A stretch of 16,634 nt of DNA from Nitrosotalea sp. (GTDB lineage Archaea; Thermoproteota; Nitrososphaeria; Nitrososphaerales; Nitrosopumilaceae): NCBI GenBank assembly GCA_023252335.1, contig JAJPEA010000029.1, positions 1 to 16,634 of the forward strand, written 5' to 3'. The position numbers and the translations under genes are program-made. Of this stretch, positions 1 through 6,367 are shown one piece after another (within the stretch, counting starts at the first letter, position 1; every line of letters starts with the position of its first letter). Under the pieces are notes generated by a model. The model did not search any database. It saw only the letters and a program-made list of their open reading frames with translations, and was not told the DNA's origin.

Positions 1-63
1 ACAAAATTCCGATCGATCTAAATATCGACCCCCTCCCCCCAATGTTGGACAGTTCATGCCTAA

Positions 64-86
64 TTTTGTCCAACAATTGGACAAAA
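64..86. promoter_or_regulatory. Palindromic operator candidate upstream of the MFS exporter
   Basis: Arms TTTTGTCCAA (64-73) and TTGGACAAAA (77-86) are perfect 10-bp inverted repeats around a CAA spacer. A third half-site, TTGGACA, lies at 45-51. A two-fold site of this size ahead of a drug-exporter gene is the usual target of a dimeric TetR-, MarR- or PadR-type repressor. The binding protein is not in this window, so the role is inferred. Confidence 0.6.
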
Positions 87-94
87 ATGGTATT

Positions 95-108
95 TTTGTT
101 TAAACAAA
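95..108. promoter_or_regulatory. 14-bp perfect palindrome TTTGTTTAAACAAA
   Basis: A perfect dyad 9 bp after the TTGGACAAAA arm. It resembles the dyad at 11881-11898 (both contain GTTT...AAAC) and might be a second regulator site. AT-rich DNA yields such palindromes by chance, so this is weak. Confidence 0.3.
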
Positions 109-203
109 TTTTCAGATTTTAAAACTTAACATCAAAATACATGACATGAAAACATTTTTTCACTTGCTATTTTCCAACTAGATAACATTACCGTAACTTG
201 GCA

Positions 204-213
204 ACTTATATGA
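204..213 (+). promoter_or_regulatory. TATA-like box for the MFS gene
   Basis: CTTATATGAA is centred about 28 nt ahead of the ATG at 237. That spacing gives a nearly leaderless mRNA starting at 237, and the box itself covers the ATG at 210, which argues against the longer starts. The match is modest. Confidence 0.4.
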
Positions 214-236
214 AACTAGAAAGAGACTGTATTTGT

Positions 237-1685
237 ATGAATGAAAAAGAAAAAGGAGACAGCCAAGTCAGCACAATTTCGTCTTCTGCATGGATCTCAC
301 TTGCAATAATTAGTTGTCTTGCGTTAGTTACAATGTATGGCGAAACAATGGTATTGCCTGCAATTCCTGATTTTATAAAAGATTTCAGTATCACATATAA
401 CACATCATCTTGGATCTTGTCGTCATATCTTATTGCAGGTGCAGTCATGACACCAATTGCAGGCAAGCTCTCAGATGTATATGGCAAAAAAAAGGTTCTA
501 CTTGTTGTTATGATGATATATGCAGCAGGAATTTTGGGAGGAGGATTTGCAAATTCATTTTATTTCATGATATTTGCAAGAGTTGCACAGGGTGTTGGAA
601 TTTCCATGTTCCCAATTGCATTTGGAATTGTACGTGATATTTTCCCAAGAGAAAAACTTGCCATTGCCCAAGGGATATTTACATCAACATTTTTCGGAGG
701 CTCGGTAGTAGGGCTAATTGTTGGAGCAAGAATAATCTCAAGTTATGGCTGGCATGCAACGTTCTTTTCTGTATTTCCTGTTGCCATCATGCTTGCCGTG
801 ATAATGGCAAAATTTATCCGCATTCCAAAAATAGATCCTGGACAATATCACGGACTTGACATACCAGGTGCGGTTACGTTATCTATTACCGTAATTTTAT
901 TTCTGATGGGCGTATCTTATCTTGAAGAAATTGCCCATGGAAACATGAATTCACTTGTATTTTTTGCAGGAGCAGCAGTGTCTATAGTTGTGTTTACAAT
1001 ATTTGAAAAAAGAACAACTCATCCATTAATTGATTTCAAGGTACTTGCAAACAAGATACTTTTGCCAACTAATGTTATCCTGATGATAGTTGGCATATCT
1101 ACATTCATGGTGTATCAAACAATTCCAATATTGATCCAAAGCCCGCAACCACTAGGGTTTGGGGGTGATGCGATAACGACTGCAAATGTCCAGCTTCCAT
1201 TTATGATAATATCATTAATTGTTTCTGCAGCATCAGGCTTTATCGTATCAAAGGTTGGAAATTTCAGGCTGACTGCACTTGGAACAATTGTATGCACGAT
1301 AGGATTTTTTGGACTGGTGGCATTCCACTCGACTGAATTTATGATATCAGCCGCATTAGGAATAATATCTGTGGGATTGTCATTTGCATTTGTAGGTGGA
1401 TTTAATATTATTCTAGTATCATCTCCACCAAAAGTTGAAGGAATATCTCTTGGCATGTCTGTATTGCTTATTCTAGTGGGACAGTCACTTGGACCATCAG
1501 TTGCTGGCATGTTCCAGCAAATGTATAGCCAAACAATTCAAAATGTACCAGGTGTGTTTCCATCTGCGTTGTCATATATGCAAATATTTTCTAGTGCCGG
1601 AATAATATCTATAATTTCAGTTGTGCTTGTTGCTGTTTTGAGAAATAAAGTTAAAGCGCTAGCAAGTTATAATTCAGAAATATAA
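237..1685 (+). CDS. MFS multidrug exporter, DHA2 (EmrB/QacA-like) family
   Basis: A 482-residue, very hydrophobic protein that should cross the membrane about 14 times and export small molecules or drugs by proton antiport. The classic MFS motif A is visible in the loop after the second helix (GKLSDVYGKKK), preceded by YLIAGAVMTPIA. It is followed by the RVAQGVG helix and the FGGSVVGLIVGA stretch typical of the drug:H+ antiporter group. Length fits the 14-helix DHA2 class. The frame stays open to a TTG at 198 and an ATG at 210, but a TATA-like box covers 204-213, so ATG 237 (MNEKEKGD...) is preferred; this leaves a short cytoplasmic tail before helix 1. The gene stands alone, with an inverted-repeat operator candidate at 64-86. 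Substrate cannot be read from sequence. Confidence 0.93.
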   Translation: MNEKEKGDSQVSTISSSAWISLAIISCLALVTMYGETMVLPAIPDFIKDFSITYNTSSWILSSYLIAGAVMTPIAGKLSDVYGKKKVLLVVMMIYAAGILGGGFANSFYFMIFARVAQGVGISMFPIAFGIVRDIFPREKLAIAQGIFTSTFFGGSVVGLIVGARIISSYGWHATFFSVFPVAIMLAVIMAKFIRIPKIDPGQYHGLDIPGAVTLSITVILFLMGVSYLEEIAHGNMNSLVFFAGAAVSIVVFTIFEKRTTHPLIDFKVLANKILLPTNVILMIVGISTFMVYQTIPILIQSPQPLGFGGDAITTANVQLPFMIISLIVSAASGFIVSKVGNFRLTALGTIVCTIGFFGLVAFHSTEFMISAALGIISVGLSFAFVGGFNIILVSSPPKVEGISLGMSVLLILVGQSLGPSVAGMFQQMYSQTIQNVPGVFPSALSYMQIFSSAGIISIISVVLVAVLRNKVKALASYNSEI

Positions 1686-1694
1686 AAGTGGAGA

Positions 1695-1943
1695 TTATTG
1701 ATGGTAGTTGCCACTCAGATATTCGCCACTGTCCATTGCGCTTTGTGGTATCATACTGTATGTGTTATTGCATCCTGTTTGAAATGAATAGCAATGAGTT
1801 GTACTAGTGACTGGTCTTGACGCATCGCTTGTTCCAGTGTATGTACCAGGTGTACTCCATCCAGATGCTGATAGCATGCCTACGGATATGACAATTGCAC
1901 CGCACACGCTTGCAGCAAGTATGATTAGGAATATTTTCACCAT
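1695..1943 (-). CDS. Small secreted or membrane-anchored protein, unknown function
   Basis: An 82-residue protein not recognised as a family. Residues 4-27 form one hydrophobic segment (FLIILAASVCGAIVISVGML) that would act as an uncleaved anchor or signal peptide. The remaining 55 residues are polar, rich in Ser/Thr/Gly/Tyr, and carry Cys51 and Cys58, which could form a disulfide outside the cell. A TTTAA box 27 nt before the ATG supports the start and argues that this is a real gene. It converges on the MFS gene, with 9 nt between stop codons. Confidence 0.6.
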   Translation of the reverse strand: MVKIFLIILAASVCGAIVISVGMLSASGWSTPGTYTGTSDASRPVTSTTHCYSFQTGCNNTYSMIPQSAMDSGEYLSGNYHQ

Positions 1944-1966
1944 GGTGGTATAATTCAGTCTTTTTT

Positions 1967-1974
1967 GATTTAAC
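1967..1974 (-). promoter_or_regulatory. TATA-like box for the 82-aa secreted protein
   Basis: On the minus strand the box reads GTTAAATC, centred about 27 nt ahead of the ATG at 1943, which predicts a leaderless transcript. The match is short. Confidence 0.35.
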
Positions 1975-2030
1975 TTTTGTTTAACAATGTTCGCGTAGCG
2001 TTAATAGTATCTTGAATATGTAATGGGGAT

Positions 2031-2597
2031 TTACCAACCGCGTTGGGTTAGTATTTGCATGACTTCGGGTGATACGCATGCCGGTGACCCGTCATCGGCT
2101 TTGATTATCAAAGTAAAACCTTGCTTGCATGAGACATTTTTTGGATTGACTCCTGATTTGACTTGCTCTAGTGGAGGCAGTGATGCATTGACTGGACTGG
2201 ACATGTTCATACTCTTGATCATGTGTGGCGGACTGAGGTTTTCTGGACCTGTCATGTTATCAAGACTTGACATGTTGTCTGGGTTTGTCATATTATCCAT
2301 TGACGGGATTGTTCCATTGTTTTCAGGATTCATGGCATTTACATCTGGTACACTGTCCATTGGGTTTGAAATTGCAGTTGGGTCGGTAGAATTGTCTTCA
2401 GGAATTGGGCCGGTATCGTTGATTGTATAATTGTCTTCAGGAATCGGACTTGGATAAGGATCAGCAGGAGTTTGTGCAAATGCATTAAATTTTAATTGTG
2501 ATTCCATTTCATGATAAGATGAAATCAAAATTACTGAAATGCTAAAAAGAAATATTGCTGATATGATTTTGCTATCTAGTTTGATGTGCAATACCAT
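2031..2597 (-). CDS. Secreted Asn/Ser/Pro/Met-rich protein with thaumarchaeal two-Cys C-terminal module
   Basis: A 188-residue exported protein. It has a basic N-terminus and a hydrophobic core (ISAIFLFSISVILISS), then NAFAQ, a typical signal-peptide end in these archaea. Residues about 45-135 are a disordered linker of short imperfect units such as PxPEDN, MDNMTNP, DNMSSLDNMTGPEN, with many N-x-S/T sequons suited to archaeal N-glycosylation. The last ~48 residues (PLEQVKSGVNPKNVSCKQG...) form a compact module with Cys157 and Cys174 ending in RGW. I know this tail from many exported thaumarchaeal proteins, but its function is unknown. The frame extends to a TTG at 2612; ATG 2597 is preferred because it puts a short basic stretch right before the hydrophobic core. 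Confidence 0.75.
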   Translation of the reverse strand: MVLHIKLDSKIISAIFLFSISVILISSYHEMESQLKFNAFAQTPADPYPSPIPEDNYTINDTGPIPEDNSTDPTAISNPMDSVPDVNAMNPENNGTIPSMDNMTNPDNMSSLDNMTGPENLSPPHMIKSMNMSSPVNASLPPLEQVKSGVNPKNVSCKQGFTLIIKADDGSPACVSPEVMQILTQRGW

Positions 2598-2723
2598 TGC
2601 CCACGTTGTCAAGTAATTAAGATTTACTTAACTTTGGTACTGGAAAACGGCATGATATGCCATGTACAATTATCTATGTATGACACCATATGATACTGAC
2701 ATCAATATATCTTTCTCATGAAT

Positions 2724-2745
2724 TCAACTATACCATGTTAGTTGA
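2724..2745. promoter_or_regulatory. Inverted repeat TCAACTA-N8-TAGTTGA
   Basis: Perfect 7-bp arms at 2724-2730 and 2739-2745 lie just upstream of the TATA box of the hendecad-repeat gene. The position suits a dimeric regulator. No partner is known. Confidence 0.35.
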
Positions 2746-2760
2746 CAAAGTTCCGTAATA

Positions 2761-2770
2761 CATTATATCT
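2761..2770 (+). promoter_or_regulatory. TATA box for the hendecad-repeat protein
   Basis: CATTATATCT is centred about 34 nt ahead of the ATG at 2800, predicting a leader of under 10 nt. Confidence 0.5.
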
Positions 2771-2799
2771 CGATAAACTACCACCTGACAAGAAATAAT

Positions 2800-3813
2800 A
2801 TGAATATCGCAAAAACAAACCCGGTTGTCAAATCGGACTTGACAAAAAAAGTGACAGCACTTACAGTAGCATCTGTATTGTTTGTCTCAGTTTTTGGAGG
2901 CAATTTGATGACTATACAGGCAATGGCAGACACTGGCAACGGCACTAGTACCAGTACAAATGCCAATGCAGGACCAAGCGAAAAAGCTGCAAGACAGACA
3001 TTGAGGCAAACATTGCAGGCTGATGAAACAGCATACAAACAGGCAATGCAAAAAGCAGACCTCACATACAAACAAACTGTCCAGGCAGCACAACTTGCTC
3101 ATTTGCAAGCAGTACAAGATGCAAATAATGCATACAATCAGGCTGCACAGCAAGCACGAGCTGCATACAATACAGCAGTTAGTGGTGCACATGGAAGTAC
3201 GACCGTAATTGGTCCTGCCATGGCAACAAGAGACCAAGCAATTGCAACGGCTCAGAATACAAAACTAACTACAATTGTATCAGCAGATGTTGCTCGCGAC
3301 AAGGCAGTAAATGAGGCATTGTTAGCATACCAGAATTCTGTATATGGTGCACTTGCAACACGTGATGGCTCTGATGGAGCAGCACAAAGTACATTCTATA
3401 CTGCAATTGGTAATTCTACTCTTGCAACACGTGCACAGACAATAGGTCAAGCACATGTCACAGCAGACAACTCTATTCTGCAAGCTAGACAAACAAGAAT
3501 CACTGCAGTTGAAACTGCTGATGTAACAAGAGACCAAGCAATTGGATCTGCACAAACTGCATACGTTACTGCAGAAGGTGCAGCACATGTTACACTTGAC
3601 AATGCATATACAACAAATGGCAAGACTTGGAATGCTGGCTTGCAGTCGTACTGGAACTCTGTAGCTACTCTATCCCAAACACAAGATAGTGCAATTGCTA
3701 CAGCAAATGCAAACCATGTGACTGCAGTTGGCAATGCAGATTCTACAAGGGATCTGGCAATTGATCAGGCCTATGCCACAATGTATGGTTCTATCTCCGC
3801 TGCTTATCAATAA
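2800..3813 (+). CDS. Secreted alanine/glutamine-rich hendecad-repeat (coiled-coil) protein
   Basis: A 337-residue exported protein with no family I recognise. Residues 1-43 look like a signal peptide (basic start, LTVASVLFVSVFGG, then AMA before the polar mature part). A Thr/Ser/Asn-rich linker follows to about 60. From residue 61 almost the whole chain follows an 11-residue period. Five units are in exact register at 74-128 (ADETAYKQAMQ, KADLTYKQTVQ, AAQLAHLQAVQ, DANNAYNQAAQ, QARAAYNTAVS). A second variant with xADVTRDQAIx units fills about 141-310, with one single-residue register slip near 205. Hendecads favour a straight or slightly right-handed helical coiled coil, so a rod, surface fibre or S-layer-associated stalk is plausible. 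There are no Cys residues after the signal. The gene is monocistronic with its own TATA box and a hairpin plus U-tract at the end. Confidence 0.85.
   Translation: MNIAKTNPVVKSDLTKKVTALTVASVLFVSVFGGNLMTIQAMADTGNGTSTSTNANAGPSEKAARQTLRQTLQADETAYKQAMQKADLTYKQTVQAAQLAHLQAVQDANNAYNQAAQQARAAYNTAVSGAHGSTTVIGPAMATRDQAIATAQNTKLTTIVSADVARDKAVNEALLAYQNSVYGALATRDGSDGAAQSTFYTAIGNSTLATRAQTIGQAHVTADNSILQARQTRITAVETADVTRDQAIGSAQTAYVTAEGAAHVTLDNAYTTNGKTWNAGLQSYWNSVATLSQTQDSAIATANANHVTAVGNADSTRDLAIDQAYATMYGSISAAYQ
3019..3183 (+). repeat. Five tandem 33-bp units encoding 11-residue hendecads
   Basis: Residues 74-128 split without gaps into five 11-mers, each with Tyr or His at position 6 and mostly Gln at positions 8 and 11. 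The repeat is clear in protein but diverged in DNA, so it is old and held by selection rather than a fresh expansion. Confidence 0.85.
3225..3244 (+). repeat. 20-bp direct repeat, second copy at 3525-3544
   Basis: AACAAGAGACCAAGCAATTG occurs identically at 3225-3244 and 3525-3544, exactly 300 bp (100 codons) apart, encoding TRDQAI in both. Identity in DNA against a diverged background suggests gene conversion, recent unit duplication, or chance within a conserved peptide. Confidence 0.7.
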
Positions 3814-3841
3814 GCAGCAGCGACCACTCTTTTTTATTTTT
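3799..3841 (+). terminator. Hairpin plus U-tract terminator of the hendecad gene
   Basis: GCTGCTTAT (3799-3807) and ATAAGCAGC (3810-3818) are perfect 9-bp arms with a 2-nt centre. The stem includes the TAA stop (3811-3813). T6-A-T5 follows at 3830-3841. Archaeal termination needs mainly the U-tract; the stem may also protect the 3' end. Confidence 0.6.
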
Positions 3842-3873
3842 AATTATACCAGAAAATAAAATGTAACATTATT

Positions 3874-3881
3874 AAAAAAAA
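3874..3881 (-). terminator. U8 tract ending the duplicated-domain secreted gene
   Basis: On the minus strand T8 lies 14 nt after the stop codon at 3895. With 3830-3841 it makes a two-way terminator between convergent genes. Confidence 0.5.
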
Positions 3882-3894
3882 GTTGGATGTATAC

Positions 3895-5262
3895 TCACTT
3901 GTCGTGAGAGTATACAGTATCTGCACTGAAGAATGGACAGTTTACAACAAAGCCTGCTTGCATTGTATCTGTAAGGCTGCTCTTGCTTGTGATGTCATGT
4001 GTGTTCTCAAGTAGGGTTGCCATTGTAGGATCTTTCCAAGTTATCACTTGAATTCTCCACATGGGGGAATAGTATTGATCACCTTGTTTTGTACTACCTA
4101 CTCCTGATTGATACCCAAGAGGTCCACTACCAACTATTCCATTTGAAAACTGGTACAAGTCTGCTGCCGAACTTGTAGAGATTGTATTTTGGGTCTTGTT
4201 TGCAAAAACAATTCCTAGTGCATCTGCTGGGCCCTTTTGTGATGCATCAGTTGCAATATAGTAAATTGTAGAGCCGTCTGGGGCAAATCCTCTATGTGCT
4301 ACAAAAGTTACTTGCATCTTGTCTGTGTCAATGTTTAACACTTGGGCATTTCCATATGCACCTGATTCGCTGATGGTATCACGTATCTTCAAATGTCCTG
4401 CAGGAATGGTTCCTTCGTTGTTTCCACTCCATTGTATTATTGGGCAGTTGACAACTATTGTTGTTGGCGTGATTGTAATCTTGTCCGAATTGAATGCGTT
4501 CATGATGTCATCATCTGAGCCAAGAACTGTGGCAGATGCCGGATTTTTCCATTCTACTAGGTTTACCTTCCAGAGTGGACTGTATTTTGATTCTCCTGGA
4601 ATGGAATCAACCACATTGGGTTGGAATCCTAATACTCCGCCTCCGACAATGCCATTTTTGAATGCATAGATGTTTGCCTGCGATGATGCTGGAGCTTTGG
4701 CTAGTGCAGGTGCAAAAGTGACAGGAAAGTTGGTGAATTTTCCAAGTGCATCTGCTATTGTAGAATCAGATGCTTCTGTTGTGATGTAAAACACATCTTT
4801 TCCATCATACAATCCTTTTACCAGTGGAATAACTAGAGGAAGGTTTGCATTGGATAACTTCAAAACAGATCCTGCATCTGTTGATCCTGCCATCATATCA
4901 TGTTGCATCATACTGCCAGACATGTGGCCATTCATCATGGAGCCAGATGACATGTTCTTGTCATTCATTGTACTATCGGACATAGTCTGTCCATTACCTG
5001 ACATTGCATGATTGGTTTTTCCTGTCTGTGCTTGACTGAGTTCCTGTTGCATCCTTGCATGCTCTCCTGGTGCACAAATGTGATTCCCACACACTAGAAA
5101 GTTTCCGCCGTTTGTTGCAGTGATTGGTTGGTCATTTGGTGCACTAGCATCTCTTTTTGTGAGTGCATTTGCAGTTGGTGTATCTACAAATGCAGTAACT
5201 ATAGAGATTGACAGCAATGGAAGAATCAACAATACTCCCAAGCTACGAATTTTACTTGTCAT
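3895..5262 (-). CDS. Secreted protein: CGxHxCAPGE motif, Met/His-rich linker, two tandem homologous domains
   Basis: A 455-residue exported protein. It starts with a signal peptide (MTSKIRSLGVLLILPLLSIS), then a short segment with CGNHICAPGEHARMQ (first Cys at 58). Residues about 84-125 hold 11 Met and 3 His, a composition seen in periplasmic copper-binding proteins. Two homologous domains follow (about 133-274 and 306-444). Both contain YI-T/A-T-E/D-AS, ADALG, NGIVGxGxLGxQ, YSPxWxxxxxxWKxP and end in VVNCP, so they arose by duplication. I believe Pfam holds this domain as a DUF seen in thaumarchaea; its function is unknown. The frame extends to a TTG at 5304, but a clear TATA box (5280-5288) sits inside that extension, so ATG 5262 is the start of a nearly leaderless mRNA. 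Copper binding is inference. Confidence 0.85.
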   Translation of the reverse strand: MTSKIRSLGVLLILPLLSISIVTAFVDTPTANALTKRDASAPNDQPITATNGGNFLVCGNHICAPGEHARMQQELSQAQTGKTNHAMSGNGQTMSDSTMNDKNMSSGSMMNGHMSGSMMQHDMMAGSTDAGSVLKLSNANLPLVIPLVKGLYDGKDVFYITTEASDSTIADALGKFTNFPVTFAPALAKAPASSQANIYAFKNGIVGGGVLGFQPNVVDSIPGESKYSPLWKVNLVEWKNPASATVLGSDDDIMNAFNSDKITITPTTIVVNCPIIQWSGNNEGTIPAGHLKIRDTISESGAYGNAQVLNIDTDKMQVTFVAHRGFAPDGSTIYYIATDASQKGPADALGIVFANKTQNTISTSSAADLYQFSNGIVGSGPLGYQSGVGSTKQGDQYYSPMWRIQVITWKDPTMATLLENTHDITSKSSLTDTMQAGFVVNCPFFSADTVYSHDK

Positions 5263-5279
5263 TATGTGCACAAGACTGG

Positions 5280-5288
5280 ATTTTATAG
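5280..5288 (-). promoter_or_regulatory. TATA box that fixes the start of the 455-aa secreted protein
   Basis: CTATAAAAT on the minus strand, centred 22 nt upstream of ATG 5262. It rules out the upstream TTG at 5304, which would be untranscribed from this promoter. Confidence 0.65.
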
Positions 5289-5353
5289 ATAAGACTTGTT
5301 CCAAATCTGTTCCAAATTCAAGTTACTCTCTCAAGTTGTTTTGTAATCGTGTG

Positions 5354-5359
5354 AAAAAA
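5354..5359 (-). terminator. U6 tract directly after the zinc-ribbon gene stop
   Basis: The minus strand reads TAG (stop) followed at once by TTTTTT, a plausible end for the three-gene operon. Confidence 0.4.
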
Positions 5360-6361
5360 CTATAATCCTATGCTATTGATGGGATTTCCAGAATTTGCAT
5401 CAATTATTAGAATTATTTTCTTGCCCTTGTGGTCATATTGGGCAAACCATATTGGAACATGCAAAAGCTCGCCGCTTGAAACTTCTTCTTGGGTTTCCAT
5501 CTGTCTTATCATGTGATACTTGGAATGAACCTTTTGTGATTGTATTTGGTCTATGATGATTTTTGCCTGGCTCTTTGCAGTGTCTTCATTGATGTCGCCA
5601 TTTAGGATCTTGACTGATTTTGGAATTTTTTTTGCATCAAAGTCAATCCTATTGTCAAGTGTAAACTCGTATCCATGTGGTTGGTATGATACCAATGATT
5701 TTACCGAAACTACTGGGCAGTTATAGTTCTCATCTACTGTATACGCCTTTGTTGCATTGTTGCCACCACCCATCATTCCACCTCCGCCCATCATGGTGCC
5801 AAACAACATTCCGTCCATCATTCCTCCGCCAAAACCACCTCCTCGTCTAGAGCCTCCGCCGCTCATTGCTCCGCCCATGAGTCCTGCCATGGCAACAGTT
5901 GCTGCAATGCTTCCAACTTGGACTGCAATGTCTGTTGCAATAAGATTTGTTTTTGCTGACACTGGGATTATCCAGTATGGTATCATGGTAAGATCAAGTT
6001 CTTCTAGTTTTGAGCTTTCTTGGAGATGTCTGTGCAATAGACCCTTGTCCATCATTTGGTGTAATCTTGCAGTTATCTGGTCTTGGTCTGATATTGTAAT
6101 CGGCAGCATTGTGTGTTTTGCAATGTTCTTCCATCCCTTGTTTTCAAGACTCACACTGCTTCCACAGTATTCGCATGTCACTACCATCTCTCCAAACTTG
6201 GGTGAAATTGCGGCGTTACAGTTTGGACATTTTATTTCCTTTACATCTGTATTTTCATCTGGCTGACTTGTAGGTGTTATGGTTGCTGTCTGTTTTGTAC
6301 CGCATTTGACACAAAAGACTGCATTATCTGGAAGTTGTATACCGCATTTTTCGCAAAACAT
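5360..6361 (-). CDS. Double zinc-ribbon, Gly/Met-rich membrane-associated protein (YdjG-like organisation)
   Basis: A 333-residue protein and last gene of the operon. Two zinc-ribbon motifs open it: Cys3/6/17/20 (CEKCG...CVKCG) and Cys45/48/63/66 (CPNC...CEYCG). Residues 80-135 contain a TIPYWIIPVS-like stretch. A hydrophobic then Gly/Met-rich region spans 145-200 (SIAATVAMAGLMGGAMSGGG, later GTMMGGGGMMGGG) and could insert in or lie on the membrane. The C-terminal third ends in HVPIWFAQYDHKGKKI followed by IIDANSGNPINSIG, matching the PxWxxxYxxKGKxxxxxxNxxTG ending of bacterial proteins usually annotated as TFIIB-type zinc-ribbon proteins, such as B. subtilis YdjG. It begins 6 nt after the SPFH gene stop. 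The family parallel is from memory; the exact role is unknown, probably in membrane stress or a membrane-bound complex. Confidence 0.8.
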   Translation of the reverse strand: MFCEKCGIQLPDNAVFCVKCGTKQTATITPTSQPDENTDVKEIKCPNCNAAISPKFGEMVVTCEYCGSSVSLENKGWKNIAKHTMLPITISDQDQITARLHQMMDKGLLHRHLQESSKLEELDLTMIPYWIIPVSAKTNLIATDIAVQVGSIAATVAMAGLMGGAMSGGGSRRGGGFGGGMMDGMLFGTMMGGGGMMGGGNNATKAYTVDENYNCPVVSVKSLVSYQPHGYEFTLDNRIDFDAKKIPKSVKILNGDINEDTAKSQAKIIIDQIQSQKVHSKYHMIRQMETQEEVSSGELLHVPIWFAQYDHKGKKIILIIDANSGNPINSIGL

Positions 6362-6367
6362 TTTCTT

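Noticed and set aside
28..40. C-rich tract CCCCCTCCCCCC, possible i-motif/G-quadruplex on the other strand
   Set aside because: Only two runs of G are present on the minus strand, too few for a simple intramolecular quadruplex. It is odd for AT-rich DNA, but too little supports a function.
2023..2430. 135-aa plus-strand open frame opposite the secreted two-Cys protein
   Set aside because: The minus-strand frame has a signal peptide and a recognised tail; the plus-strand frame has neither.
2649..2661. GGCAT-GAT-ATGCC inverted repeat
   Set aside because: Five-base arms are expected by chance at this scale and it is not placed at a clear promoter.
2887..3237. Cys-rich 116-aa minus-strand open frame, with similar ones at 3322-3588 and 3447-3734
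   Set aside because: These are antisense shadows of the Ala/Gln/Thr-rich repeat gene: GCA/ACA codons read as Cys/Val on the reverse strand. They have no promoter or family match.
5757..6266. Proline-rich 169-aa plus-strand open frame
   Set aside because: The opening poly-Pro stretch is the reverse complement of the Gly-rich region of the zinc-ribbon gene, whose zinc motifs are clear on the minus strand.
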